Source of the DNA: Mucilaginibacter sp. dw_454
GTDB taxonomy: Bacteria; Bacteroidota; Bacteroidia; Sphingobacteriales; Sphingobacteriaceae
Direction: 5' to 3'
Length of the DNA stretch: 64,000 bases
Assembly: GCF_018449775.1 (NCBI RefSeq)
Contig: NZ_JAAVVB010000004.1
Span: 124,001 to 188,000, forward strand
Numbering within the stretch: the first letter of the stretch is position 1; the number at the start of each line of letters is the position of its first letter. Shown one piece after another: positions 25,966 through 35,590 of this stretch. The notes under the pieces are model-generated. The model worked only from the letters and a program-made list of their open reading frames with translations. It ran no database searches and was not told the DNA's origin. The position numbers and the translations under genes were made by a program.

Positions 25966-28011
25966 ATGGCAGCAGAGAATTTTGAGATCATTAATTTCAG
26001 TACACTTCTTTTTCAGGGAGTAGGAGAAATTATGGAAACCAGCCAGGACGGTGTATTCCGCGAAGCTGCCTTCACACAACTTGTTCTCGAATATCTTTCC
26101 GATGCGGATGAAACCGGTAACTGCCAGGTCTGCACGAGCATCAACAGGAATAAGGCAGGCAACCGGGTACGACAGATAAACGCATATGCGCTATGGGATG
26201 ATTACGAAACACTCGATCTGTTTATTACTGACTACAGAGGTACCGGAGAAATTTATACGCTTGAAAAGAGCCGGATAGCCGGGTCATTCAATCTCGCTTT
26301 TAAATACCTGAAGTATTTGCAGAAAGGAGAGTTCAGCAACGTGGAAGAATCCGCCGCAGAAATGGAATTTATCAGCAATTTTAAAGAATTCAGCGGAAAG
26401 ATCTTAAGGACCAGGATTATTCTGGTTACAGACGGCATTATCCGAACCGAATTACCTTCTGCCCCGACCCAGACCGATGGTCAGTTACTGATTTATGAAG
26501 TCTGGGATCTGCAACGCATTTATCAGGTCTGGTCATCACAGGGTAAAAGAGAGCCGATTGAAATTGATATTCCACATCAGTTTGGCCATCATATAGAATG
26601 TTTGTCCATAGGACAGCAGGAGGATCATTATTCTGCTTATCTGGCGGTGGTTCCGGCTGACCTCCTTGCAGATCTCTATAATATATACGGAACCCGGCTC
26701 CTGGAACAGAATGTACGCGTATACCTCCAGAATCTCGGAAAAGTTAACCGTGAGATAAGAAAAACCATTCTTGATAGCCCTGGGATGTTTATGGCGTACA
26801 ACAACGGCATCTCCGCTACGGCCACTGATGTAATTTTTGAAACAAATAAGATCACCGGGAAGGTCTTTATCAGACATATAAAAGGTTTGCAGATCGTCAA
26901 CGGCGGACAGACGACCTCATCAATTTATTATGCCCGGAAAAAAGATCGTGCAGATCTTTCGAAGATTCACGTTCAGATGAAAATTACCCAGGTCCACGAC
27001 GACAGGCAAATGGAAGGGTTGGTTTCCCGCATATCAAAATATGCAAACAGTCAGAATAAAGTGAGCGAAATTGACCTGACCTCGAATCAGCCATTTCAGA
27101 TTAAACTGGAAGAGTTGTCGAGAACAACCTGGGCCAATCCGGCAGGGAGTGGTAATCAGCAGACACGCTGGTTTTATGAACGGGTAAAAGGCCAGTATAA
27201 AGAAGAGCTGAATAAAGAGCATACCAATACCCGGAAAACCGCATTCAAAACAAAAAACCCGTCAGGACAGGTACTCCTGAAAGAGGAATTTGCGAAATAC
27301 CGGAACAGCTGGAAGCTTTTACCTTACTGGGTGGCCAGAGGAAGTCAGAAGAACTATCTTCAGTTTATAGGTCAGGAAAAAGAGACAGAGCCCTCACGTC
27401 AGTATTTCAAGGAAAATGTCGCCATAGCCATTTTTTTTAAAGCTGCCGAGGTTATTTATGGAAAAAAACCAAACTCTATGGGTGACCTGCGTTATCTCGT
27501 GGTGCCCTATGCGGTGGCATGGATAAACCATCATACCGAAAACAGGTTGAACCTTTCAAAGATTTGGGATAACCAGCAGTTGTCCGGACCTTTTAAGCAA
27601 TTAATACGGAGCGTATTACTGAAAGTAAATGAATTCTTTCAGCAGAAACCGGAAGAGTTTGCGCTGATCAGCGAATGGGCAAAACGCGAAGAGTGCTGGA
27701 ACTCACTTTCCTCGATCGGGCCCGAAGAAATGGAAATTGACTTTGATCTTATTACTGCAGACCTTCATGACGCCGGCGTATCAGGAACAGTTATGAATAA
27801 GAGCGTGGATAGTCTGAATGGGTTGAAGATCGCAGACTGGGAAAGAATAGAAACAGAGGGCAGGGAAAGACTGGGCTTTGACCTGTTTCAGATTAATATC
27901 ATAAGAAATGTGATCCGGCGCCTGAAACTTGGCCGGCCATTTACGGAACAATTGAGCGAACAGGCAGCCACTCTGCTGGAAATTTATCGTAATGCAGTCG
28001 TTTCTTCATGA
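25966..28011 (+). CDS. AIPR-family abortive infection protein
   Basis: 681 aa. The AIPR signature MAYNNGISATATDV (about 276-289) and GLQIVNGGQTTSSIYYA (about 307-323) are clear, with an N-terminal region that can hold a restriction-endonuclease-like fold. Last gene of the Dcm-HNH-Vsr-Dcm-GHKL-Z1 operon, starting four bases after Z1. Its final 28 bases overlap, tail to tail, the coding end of the convergent HNH gene. Role: probable effector of phage restriction or abortive infection. Confidence 0.9.
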   Translation: MAAENFEIINFSTLLFQGVGEIMETSQDGVFREAAFTQLVLEYLSDADETGNCQVCTSINRNKAGNRVRQINAYALWDDYETLDLFITDYRGTGEIYTLEKSRIAGSFNLAFKYLKYLQKGEFSNVEESAAEMEFISNFKEFSGKILRTRIILVTDGIIRTELPSAPTQTDGQLLIYEVWDLQRIYQVWSSQGKREPIEIDIPHQFGHHIECLSIGQQEDHYSAYLAVVPADLLADLYNIYGTRLLEQNVRVYLQNLGKVNREIRKTILDSPGMFMAYNNGISATATDVIFETNKITGKVFIRHIKGLQIVNGGQTTSSIYYARKKDRADLSKIHVQMKITQVHDDRQMEGLVSRISKYANSQNKVSEIDLTSNQPFQIKLEELSRTTWANPAGSGNQQTRWFYERVKGQYKEELNKEHTNTRKTAFKTKNPSGQVLLKEEFAKYRNSWKLLPYWVARGSQKNYLQFIGQEKETEPSRQYFKENVAIAIFFKAAEVIYGKKPNSMGDLRYLVVPYAVAWINHHTENRLNLSKIWDNQQLSGPFKQLIRSVLLKVNEFFQQKPEEFALISEWAKREECWNSLSSIGPEEMEIDFDLITADLHDAGVSGTVMNKSVDSLNGLKIADWERIETEGRERLGFDLFQINIIRNVIRRLKLGRPFTEQLSEQAATLLEIYRNAVVSS

Positions 28012-28976
28012 TTTTTTTCCTGAAACACATCCCAGCGTATTTGTAACGCCGCAATTGACGGCCTGCAGCCTGAGTTGTTAAAATCTAATGCTTTTCCCTG
28101 AAATTCCGCATATTCGGTATTCTGCAGTTCTGTATTAAGCACAATTGTTAGATCTGCGGGACATATTCCAAGCAGGTCTGCATCGAACAAAGAATGGACA
28201 TCCCGACGGAGTAAGATACCATTTTCACAATGATTATCATCGGGGCCGCGATAATGACAGATATGACTGGCCTCAATCGCAGTTGCAACCGTGCAGCCGG
28301 TAAGCATACATTTTTCGCCGTAACGGTTAAAAAGATCATTTCTGAATTTGCTTTGCTCAGGTCTGTAATAGGATCTGCCTGTGCGGAAATCCCTTTCATC
28401 CTTTGCTGATGGTACATAGGGAGGACCATTACCTGGTCCGGTTAAACTAATCCCTGCAGGTGAACCGAGTTGGGTCAGCAGATCAGGAAACTTGTCCATG
28501 AGAAAGGACGCATTCGCCTGCTGAATAGAATAGTATGGGTTGCGGTTGATATAATAATTTTCAAGGAGATGCACACTGGTTTTCTCAGGCACACTTATAA
28601 ATTTTCTGCTGTAATCGGCTGTGTATTCCTGAATTTCTGTTTCCACCTCTATAGGATTATCAAACTCATGTCCTTTCCTGCATTTATATTTCGGGGTTTT
28701 ATTTTTCCTGGCCGAATGTTCTTTTATACCACAGATCGGGCAACTGTAGCGCTTCTTTTGCAATCCTCCTTTAATTTCTATCTGATCAACAATGCCAAAT
28801 CCGCTGATATACATTTTATCAGCAATAACGACGTAATCACCCCGTTTTAATTTATTGTGATTTTTAACGAAATTATCATAGATATAATACGCATCCGGCT
28901 TATCAGCATACCCATCATTGCCTCCGAAGGCGCTTTTTTCTCCTTTTGACTTCAATATCCATAGTTTTTGTTCCAT
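27984..28976 (-). CDS. HNH endonuclease with N-terminal reader-like and zinc-ribbon region
   Basis: 330 aa. The N-terminus (LKRGDYVVIADKMYISGFG) resembles PUA-like/EVE domains that read modified bases, then a zinc ribbon (CPICG ... KCRKGHEF). The C-terminus is an HNH_2 nuclease: RYGEKCMLTGCTVATAIEAS followed by HICHYRGPDDNHCENGILLR and DVHSLFD. It lies 48 bases downstream of the C-protein gene on the same strand, so it looks like the R gene of a C-controlled restriction unit. It could be a modification-dependent nuclease instead. Confidence 0.85.
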   Translation of the reverse strand: MEQKLWILKSKGEKSAFGGNDGYADKPDAYYIYDNFVKNHNKLKRGDYVVIADKMYISGFGIVDQIEIKGGLQKKRYSCPICGIKEHSARKNKTPKYKCRKGHEFDNPIEVETEIQEYTADYSRKFISVPEKTSVHLLENYYINRNPYYSIQQANASFLMDKFPDLLTQLGSPAGISLTGPGNGPPYVPSAKDERDFRTGRSYYRPEQSKFRNDLFNRYGEKCMLTGCTVATAIEASHICHYRGPDDNHCENGILLRRDVHSLFDADLLGICPADLTIVLNTELQNTEYAEFQGKALDFNNSGCRPSIAALQIRWDVFQEKNHEETTALR

Positions 28977-29024
28977 AAATGAGTGCAGATGATGTGTTTT
29001 GGATGGCCTATGATCGAATGATTA

Positions 29025-29258
29025 TTAAACTATATTTTCATTTATTTTTCCTTCTACGATGGCAATAATTTCTGATGGCGTTTTATTTAAAGAGGGTGCC
29101 ATTTTGAAAAGAGTAGTTATAGTTGGAGTTCTCAGGCCCCTTTCAAGTAAGGAAATATATGTGCGGTCAAGTTCACTGCTTAAAGCAAGTGCTTCCTGCG
29201 TAATACCTGCTTCTTCACGAACATTTTTTAAAACTTGACCGAATATTTTTTCCAGCAT
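29025..29258 (-). CDS. restriction-modification controller (C) protein, XRE-type HTH
   Basis: 77 aa, the usual size of C proteins. A helix-turn-helix (AGITQEALALSSELDRTYIS) is followed by LLERGLRTPTITTLFKMAPS, typical of XRE-family controllers. It starts just downstream of a C-box-like palindrome and precedes an HNH endonuclease on the same strand. C proteins delay nuclease expression until the host DNA is methylated. The same spacer also holds the promoter of the divergent four-gene defence operon. Confidence 0.88.
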   Translation of the reverse strand: MLEKIFGQVLKNVREEAGITQEALALSSELDRTYISLLERGLRTPTITTLFKMAPSLNKTPSEIIAIVEGKINENIV

Positions 29259-29298
29259 AATCTGTACAAGTTGAAGTTTTTAATCAAGCTCTTCAACG

Positions 29299-29330
29299 GA
29301 CTATAGTCTGCAAGCTTCGATAGTGCCTAT
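29299..29330. promoter_or_regulatory. C-box operator pair
   Basis: GACTATAGTC (29299-29308) is a perfect palindrome close to the C-protein box consensus (GACT...AGTC, with central TATA-like bases). A second, weaker dyad, ATAG-TGC-CTAT, lies at 29320-29330, about 21 bases centre to centre, as expected for left and right operators. Confidence 0.6.
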
Positions 29331-29487
29331 GGATCGTATTTTGATGATTGAACTTTGATCGAGCTGTATTTTGCGGATATTATTCCTAAGTAAGTGACGT
29401 TCACTTCTATGCTGCCCGGGAGATGTGATATATAATGACCGTAAGAATGAGGTATTTTGTTGTTATTTTAGCAGATATCTTTATCAC

Positions 29488-30633
29488 ATGTATTTTTTAA
29501 CGCTGCAGGACCCTAATTATTTGGTTAAAGGATCCCGTGATCCGCTCGGCTTCCAGGTATTATGGCAAGATGCCGGGCGGGAGCTTATTCCGCATTTGTC
29601 GACCGTTTCGGGCAATATCCGTGACTTTCAGGTTATGGCCCTGGCTGACTATTGCCGGCAGGTTTTTCGCATTAATGACCGCGATTATCTTCCCTTTTTT
29701 TTGTGTTTCGAGCAGCTGATGGCCTATACCCGTTTTATTGAATCTAAGGGTTATGATGGGTTTAATGGCATCGACAAAGTCCGTCGGGTTATGTCAGGCA
29801 ACGATAAACAACTATCGCTGTCATTAAACAACCGTGATCAGCTGCTATCCAGTCAAAAAAGCTACGGGATATGGGGTAAGTATAACCGGCCGTTCAGGGA
29901 TATGGGTATCAGCTCGGATTTGCGCTTCTTCCAGACCCAGGAGGCAAAGCTGGAGACAAGCAAAGATTTCAAACAGACTGTAGAAAAACTGGTGGCGAAG
30001 AAAGGAGCTCCTTTGACTATAGCCAGAGAATGGCCGGGAGAATTTGAGTTTCTGTTTGCAAAGCCGGCCAATGACGAAAAAATCTGTTATATTCAATATC
30101 TGCTGGCAGACAATTCGCGTGGCGAATTGTTACGTTTAACCAACGAATCACCCGAGTTAGCCGGTATGGGTTTTTATGAACAGCTGGATATATTGGGCGT
30201 CCGTACAACTGATCCGGCGTTTCTTGAGCAGCTGGCTTCGTTAAGAAATACAGAACGGGTCTTAAGTCCGTTGAACAGGATATTTCGCTATTTGCAGAAT
30301 AAGTCTCACTGGACATTTGCTGAATTAGATGAAGATATGCTCATAACTAACTGGTCAAAAAGTGCCCCGCTTAATGGCCCTGTTCCTTTAACCGCTGAAC
30401 TGGCGGGTTTGCTTGATCTGGATAACCGGGAACTTGTGATAGGCTTGGTTAAAAGAAACAGTGAGGTCTGTGCACGCAGAGGTTCAGAACCCTGGATAAC
30501 GGTCACCTCGGACGGTATAGATATTAATCATTTTGAAGGCGCGTTTACACACGAAGGTTATGACCCTCTTACTGATAATGATTATGGCTATTTCCTTAAT
30601 ACCTGGTTCCACATATACCGTCAACTGAATTAA
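29488..30633 (+). CDS. unknown protein, first gene of four-gene defence operon
   Basis: 381 aa from the ATG at 29488 (MYFLTLQDPNYLVKGSRD); a GTG start 63 bases upstream gives 402 aa but adds an unconvincing tail. Largely helical with a conserved-looking core (FRINDRDYLPFFLCFEQLMA, SYGIWGKYNRPFRDMGI) and an acidic end (EGYDPLTDNDYGYFLNTWF). No nuclease, ATPase or membrane motif seen. Its stop codon is immediately followed by the ATG of the phospholipase D-like gene, so both belong to one unit. Possibly a DNA- or ligand-recognition subunit; I do not recognise it. Confidence 0.8.
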   Translation: MYFLTLQDPNYLVKGSRDPLGFQVLWQDAGRELIPHLSTVSGNIRDFQVMALADYCRQVFRINDRDYLPFFLCFEQLMAYTRFIESKGYDGFNGIDKVRRVMSGNDKQLSLSLNNRDQLLSSQKSYGIWGKYNRPFRDMGISSDLRFFQTQEAKLETSKDFKQTVEKLVAKKGAPLTIAREWPGEFEFLFAKPANDEKICYIQYLLADNSRGELLRLTNESPELAGMGFYEQLDILGVRTTDPAFLEQLASLRNTERVLSPLNRIFRYLQNKSHWTFAELDEDMLITNWSKSAPLNGPVPLTAELAGLLDLDNRELVIGLVKRNSEVCARRGSEPWITVTSDGIDINHFEGAFTHEGYDPLTDNDYGYFLNTWFHIYRQLN

Positions 30634-32583
30634 ATGGAAAGACATGTATTAAAGGAACAGCTCAAAACGCTTATCGGGGACCGGAAAGTCAAAGCTGCGT
30701 TGTTTTATACTTTCAATTTTGACCCCTATTTCTTTGAGAACTATGTGATGCCACTACTGCTGCCTGGTAAAGTTTTTCGGGATGAGGCGATCTACAATCA
30801 TATTTTATGGCGTCGCTGTGCAAAAGAAGGACTTATCCCACCTGTAACGGTCTATTGTGACCATTACGCAAAAAACAACACCATGGCGCCCACATTAGGC
30901 TACCAGGTACGTTGCGTACGCTTAAAAGGTAAAAGAAACCTTGTGAATTTTCATCCGAAAGAGTGTTGGCTGCTACTGGAGGGAGGCGAGCTGATCCAGG
31001 TTAATGGTTCAGCGAACCTCACCTCATCCGGATGGTGCGACAATCTCGAATGTTGTGCGGTACAGCGATTTTATAAAAACTCTTTCCCAAAAACAGTTGC
31101 TCAGAATCAAAGGCAACGGATGCTGCAAAATATTTCCGACTTGTCCGCCGAACAACAATTAAGCGAAGCGGAGGCAGAGATCCAATATTTCTTACGTTAC
31201 ACGGATGAAACCGATGACTTTTTTTCCAGCCTGGAAACTTCTTTCCGGGAACGGATCAATGAGTTGGTTGACCGTTACCAGCCGGAACGAATCGAGGTCA
31301 TTGCGCCCTATATGTATGGAGAGGGTGAGCTGATCGATGAGCTATGGCAAAAAGGGTTCAAACAGATTTGTTGCCTGGTGCCCTCCATGAAAACCAATGA
31401 AGTACTGTTAAGTAAAGAGGTTTTTACGGGCATGATGGAAAAAGGTGTGGCCTGGTGCGCCTGGAAAGATCAGGTTCTGGCACATGAACCGAGGAACCTG
31501 CATGCCAAAATCTACAGACTATACGGTTCCAGGAAAACAATTACGGTCACGGGTTCTGTTAATTTTACAGGGCCAGCCTGGCGCAAATGTACTAGTGACG
31601 ATTTTAATGAAGCCAACGTCGAATCCGCCATGATACATGTTGAAGACTTTAAAACTCATTGGCTGGAACCACTGCACAATATCGATCTGGATTTGTTTCT
31701 TTTCCTTACTAAGGAAGATCTGGAAACAACAGAAAAAACTGACCATGCCGGTAGAAATGCCCCTTTACTGAATTTTACGATCAACTGGAAGACCAATCAC
31801 TTGTCCTGTACAGGAAAGCTGCAAAAAGGGCAGCGGATACGTTTCAAAAGCCTGCTGCTGGAGCGGGAATTGACCAGGGCAAAGGAAACATTCACCTTGC
31901 AATCTGCAGATATTAAACAACTCTCTAAAAATGCTCTTATAGAATTAGTTGACTTGGCCGATCCGGGTCAGATATTTGCCTATTATCCCTGTCAGCTGGA
32001 GATCGAGCGCCGGCCGCTCAATTTCAAGCTCGATCCTGACACGATCCTCAATTTTTGGTTGTCGGGAGATGACCCTTATGTGGAAGACGAGTTAAGCGGC
32101 ACGGTCGCTGAAGCGGTAACAGATGAGTCCGGAAATATCGATCCGGAGAAATTTGAAACACCTTCCCTCCTTAATATGATGGCGCGGCATTTTACAGCAC
32201 TGATCAGCCTGGAGAAGCGGCTTTTTGATCAACAACACCGGGACCGGACTGAACAGTTTCATGCCTTACGATATTATTTACTGACTGAGAACCTTGACAC
32301 ATTGCCGTTTTACCTCAAGGGAATTCGGGAAATGGCTGAAAAGCAACAAGGGGTCAGTTTCCTCTGGATGATTCAACAATTACTGATGATTCGTTTTTAT
32401 GAGCGGGCACTGGCCTGGCCTTACAAAAATGCCGCCGGAGGAGCATGGCGTTCTTTTAAAACGGCAGTAGCGGAAAAGCGCGCCGGATTGCTTTCGGAAA
32501 CTGACCGGATTGCAGGGTCTGTAACGGGTTTAAAAGAAAAAGCAGAGTGGTTTACTGAACAAATACGAATCGATCATGGCTAA
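30634..32583 (+). CDS. phospholipase D-like (HKD) nuclease-type protein
   Basis: 649 aa. Two HxK motifs: HPK at His107/Lys109 followed by VNGSANLTSSGW, and HAK at His290/Lys292 followed by VTGSVNFTGPAW. The pair GSxN after HxK is the PLD-superfamily active site. Members of this superfamily act as nucleases in several phage-defence and restriction proteins (for example DrmC and BfiI). The C-terminal 350 residues have no family I know. It overlaps the SNF2 gene by eight bases. Confidence 0.87.
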   Translation: MERHVLKEQLKTLIGDRKVKAALFYTFNFDPYFFENYVMPLLLPGKVFRDEAIYNHILWRRCAKEGLIPPVTVYCDHYAKNNTMAPTLGYQVRCVRLKGKRNLVNFHPKECWLLLEGGELIQVNGSANLTSSGWCDNLECCAVQRFYKNSFPKTVAQNQRQRMLQNISDLSAEQQLSEAEAEIQYFLRYTDETDDFFSSLETSFRERINELVDRYQPERIEVIAPYMYGEGELIDELWQKGFKQICCLVPSMKTNEVLLSKEVFTGMMEKGVAWCAWKDQVLAHEPRNLHAKIYRLYGSRKTITVTGSVNFTGPAWRKCTSDDFNEANVESAMIHVEDFKTHWLEPLHNIDLDLFLFLTKEDLETTEKTDHAGRNAPLLNFTINWKTNHLSCTGKLQKGQRIRFKSLLLERELTRAKETFTLQSADIKQLSKNALIELVDLADPGQIFAYYPCQLEIERRPLNFKLDPDTILNFWLSGDDPYVEDELSGTVAEAVTDESGNIDPEKFETPSLLNMMARHFTALISLEKRLFDQQHRDRTEQFHALRYYLLTENLDTLPFYLKGIREMAEKQQGVSFLWMIQQLLMIRFYERALAWPYKNAAGGAWRSFKTAVAEKRAGLLSETDRIAGSVTGLKEKAEWFTEQIRIDHG

Positions 32584-35500
32584 ACAACGCGAAGAAATTA
32601 ATGCGGTGATCGACCTGCAGTCTGAAGGAATCGCTGCTGTGATCGCCAACCGGCAACTGGCAGTCATCAGTAAGGCGTATGCCTATCTTTCACAGCCTGG
32701 CAACAATATCATCTATATTGCGGATGAAGTAGGTTTAGGTAAGACCTATATCGGCCTGGGTATCGCCGCCCTGCTCCGGCATTCCGGTCGAAATCCTGCA
32801 AAACATGTCGACCTGATGATCGTGCCTAAAAAAAATCTGCAGGATAAATGGTTAAAAGAGCTGCGGAACTTTGCACAAAACAATTATAAAGGCGGGGATT
32901 ATTTCAGGAACGCTGCCAGTATTGATAATGTGATTCATAACCGGCTGAGACCAATATCTCCTGAACAGTTGTTCACTATTTTCAGGATGACATCCTTTAG
33001 CAGCCTGATCACTTCCAGGCACCGTGTCAGGGAATATTTACAGGATGAGGTTTTCAGTAATGATCCTTTTTGTAAAGGAATACTTTGGCAGGCTTATGAC
33101 CAGGGATATTTCAACAAGCCAAATAAAGGCTTGTTAGTGCGACTGGTAGCGTGTCTGTTAAACGCGGTTTCTTCCAAAGTCGATTGCCTGATCGTCGATG
33201 AGGCACACAACTTCAAATACGGGCCAGGTGGAGAAAATGGTGACGGCGCTGTCCGCAACCAGGTCACCGCCCGCTTCCTGGGGGCGATAAAAGATAAGGA
33301 TATCCTGAAAGCCTTTCCGGATTTGCAGGGAAAAATGAAATATCCATTGGCAAAAAAAATTATCTGCTTATCTGCCACGCCTAAAGACAGGCAGCTGTGG
33401 GAGATTAAGAATCAACTGGATTGTCTTATGTCCAGACATCTTTTAAAAGATGTCGCCACAACGGAAGATATCAAAGCTTTGCTCCCATCGTTTTTGATCC
33501 GCGGAAATATGGAATATCGGTTAAACGGAATAGATTATTCGCGCAATCAATGTCGACACGAACACCGTCAAGGCAATGTAACTAAGGACCCGGAAGGCAA
33601 GCCGATTACTTTAGAAGATAATTTGGATAATGTTTTCTGGCAACTATTGCAATATAAGTCAATCCGGCATCTTTCACAGAAAGCCAATGCCTCTTTTGAG
33701 ATCGGGATGCTTGCAGGGTTTGAAAGTTATCAATTGGATATGGATAAGCGGGTCGCTGAACAGGGAGATGACGAGGACTCTGTCGATCCGGGCAAAGAAT
33801 ATGAGATATTACAAAGCCGTAGTCAAAAAATCAGCCAGGATGCCAATGTGGTAAGATCTCTGGTAGGATCTTATAAGGATGCTTTTGGCAATGAACCCCC
33901 ACCGCATCCCAAACTGTCAAAGCTGGAAACGGAGTTGCTGCGACAGTTTGCAAATCAGGAAAAGGCCCTGATCTTCGTCCGTCGTATTGCGACTGTAGAT
34001 GAGCTTTTAAGACATCTGCTGCAACGTTACGATCAGGAACTGGTTAATAGCGGCTATTTATCACTGGGAGGAAAATGGACGCGTTATCTGACCGAAAAGG
34101 TCAGAGCGTTACGAAAAGCATGCCAGAAATTTTATAATGACCGAAAACGTTCCGATACCCTGACTCTCTTGAATGAATCAGGGGAGCTGGATGCCTGGTG
34201 GCGAAAATTGGACCTGCCTGCATATCTGGAAAGGATCGAACTGCTTCGTTATGCATATGCTAATGAGAACGTGCCGTTAATTAACCTTCTGGATGACCAT
34301 CTGGTCCATGGCAAATTCAGGCGGAGTCAGAAACAAACAGCATTGAACAGCCTTAAAGCATTGCTACCGGTCTGGCGGGAACAACTTGGCAGGACGGATG
34401 AAGATATCTCGGAAGATGAAGAATCAGAGATCCGCGCAGATTCCTTTTTTAAAGATTATTTTAAAAAAGGACGTCCCGGAGATGGATTTAATTTCAGAAA
34501 AAAAATATACCGGGAAAATTGGTATGACTTTAATTTTTACCAATTGCTTTTGGCCGACCAAAACTGGAAAACAGCTGCTCTTTCAGCTAAAAAAAGTCTT
34601 GGTACATTCCTTCCGGAACTGGAGGGAAAAAGGCCTCATCAGGTTTTTACAGCCTATCAGGATGCCTTCAATATCGCGCTTACAAAACCGGAAACACCGG
34701 CCTATCGGCTGAAAACGCACAAAGGTGGCAACCCTTTGTCGAAAGCAACCTTTTTAACAGAGTTACTTCTCAATTGCTGCCAGGAGGAATGGGAAGAGTG
34801 GAAAAATAAACACCGCAATAAAGAATGGCCTGAGCTTCTGAATGAACTCGCCGTACTTAACAGCTTGTTACAATCCGTTTTTCAGCATGGCAGCGGGTTG
34901 TTGCCCTCTTTTGTGGCCGACGCAAAAGAGGGAGATTTTACAAGAGATCTGATCGGTCTGTTGAAAGAGCCGGAAGCTCCGTTTCACTTTGTGTTGCAAG
35001 AGGTGAAGACGATCATTAAGGATTTCAGCCTCATCGTTTCGGTCAACTTCCAGGAAAGAGATCCCAAAAAGGTAATCGACAGGCTAAAAAACAGTTCTCC
35101 GGTAATCGGAGCCAGTGGTCAGGATAAAAACCGCAGTGCTATCGCTGCACGGTTCAGGATGCCGGGTTTCCCGTACGCCCTGGTCGCTACGGATATTTTC
35201 CACGAAGGTGAAGATCTCCATACTTATTGTCAGTCAGTTTATCATTACGGCATCGCATGGAATCCGAGCAGCATAGAACAAAGAACGGGTAGGGTCGACC
35301 GGATCAATTCGCTGAGCTACCGAAGGCTTATAGCAAGCCAGGATCTTAATTTCTCAAATAAAGTGCAGGTATTCTACCCTTACCTCAGTCGTTCGGTAGA
35401 AGTCAATCAGATTGTGAAATTACTTGGACATGTAAATCGCTTTCTTGAAGACTTTAATAAAATTGATTCGGTGCAACGGTACGATAGCGAAGTCAACATA

Positions 35501-35590
35501 GCTGAAGAAGTTACCGAAAGCGATATACCCAAAGCCATCACTTCGCGTATTTATTCGAAATATGATGTTGAACATTTTAAAGGAATATAA
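32576..35590 (+). CDS. SNF2-family helicase/translocase
   Basis: 1004 aa. Helicase motif I IADEVGLGKTYIG (about 48-60), motif II VDEAH (residues 207-211), motif III LSATPKDRQLW and motif VI WNPSSIEQRTGRVDRIN (from about 895). The large spacing between the two RecA-like domains (about 400-800) holds an insertion rich in charged helices. Such translocases power DNA scanning in DISARM, SNF2-linked and other restriction systems. It overlaps the neighbours by eight bases and one base (TAATG). Confidence 0.93.
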   Translation: MAKQREEINAVIDLQSEGIAAVIANRQLAVISKAYAYLSQPGNNIIYIADEVGLGKTYIGLGIAALLRHSGRNPAKHVDLMIVPKKNLQDKWLKELRNFAQNNYKGGDYFRNAASIDNVIHNRLRPISPEQLFTIFRMTSFSSLITSRHRVREYLQDEVFSNDPFCKGILWQAYDQGYFNKPNKGLLVRLVACLLNAVSSKVDCLIVDEAHNFKYGPGGENGDGAVRNQVTARFLGAIKDKDILKAFPDLQGKMKYPLAKKIICLSATPKDRQLWEIKNQLDCLMSRHLLKDVATTEDIKALLPSFLIRGNMEYRLNGIDYSRNQCRHEHRQGNVTKDPEGKPITLEDNLDNVFWQLLQYKSIRHLSQKANASFEIGMLAGFESYQLDMDKRVAEQGDDEDSVDPGKEYEILQSRSQKISQDANVVRSLVGSYKDAFGNEPPPHPKLSKLETELLRQFANQEKALIFVRRIATVDELLRHLLQRYDQELVNSGYLSLGGKWTRYLTEKVRALRKACQKFYNDRKRSDTLTLLNESGELDAWWRKLDLPAYLERIELLRYAYANENVPLINLLDDHLVHGKFRRSQKQTALNSLKALLPVWREQLGRTDEDISEDEESEIRADSFFKDYFKKGRPGDGFNFRKKIYRENWYDFNFYQLLLADQNWKTAALSAKKSLGTFLPELEGKRPHQVFTAYQDAFNIALTKPETPAYRLKTHKGGNPLSKATFLTELLLNCCQEEWEEWKNKHRNKEWPELLNELAVLNSLLQSVFQHGSGLLPSFVADAKEGDFTRDLIGLLKEPEAPFHFVLQEVKTIIKDFSLIVSVNFQERDPKKVIDRLKNSSPVIGASGQDKNRSAIAARFRMPGFPYALVATDIFHEGEDLHTYCQSVYHYGIAWNPSSIEQRTGRVDRINSLSYRRLIASQDLNFSNKVQVFYPYLSRSVEVNQIVKLLGHVNRFLEDFNKIDSVQRYDSEVNIAEEVTESDIPKAITSRIYSKYDVEHFKGI

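Noticed and set aside
29425..29487. GTG-initiated 21-residue extension of the first four-gene-operon protein
   Set aside because: The ATG at 29488 gives a more natural N-terminus and the upstream codons look like leader DNA.
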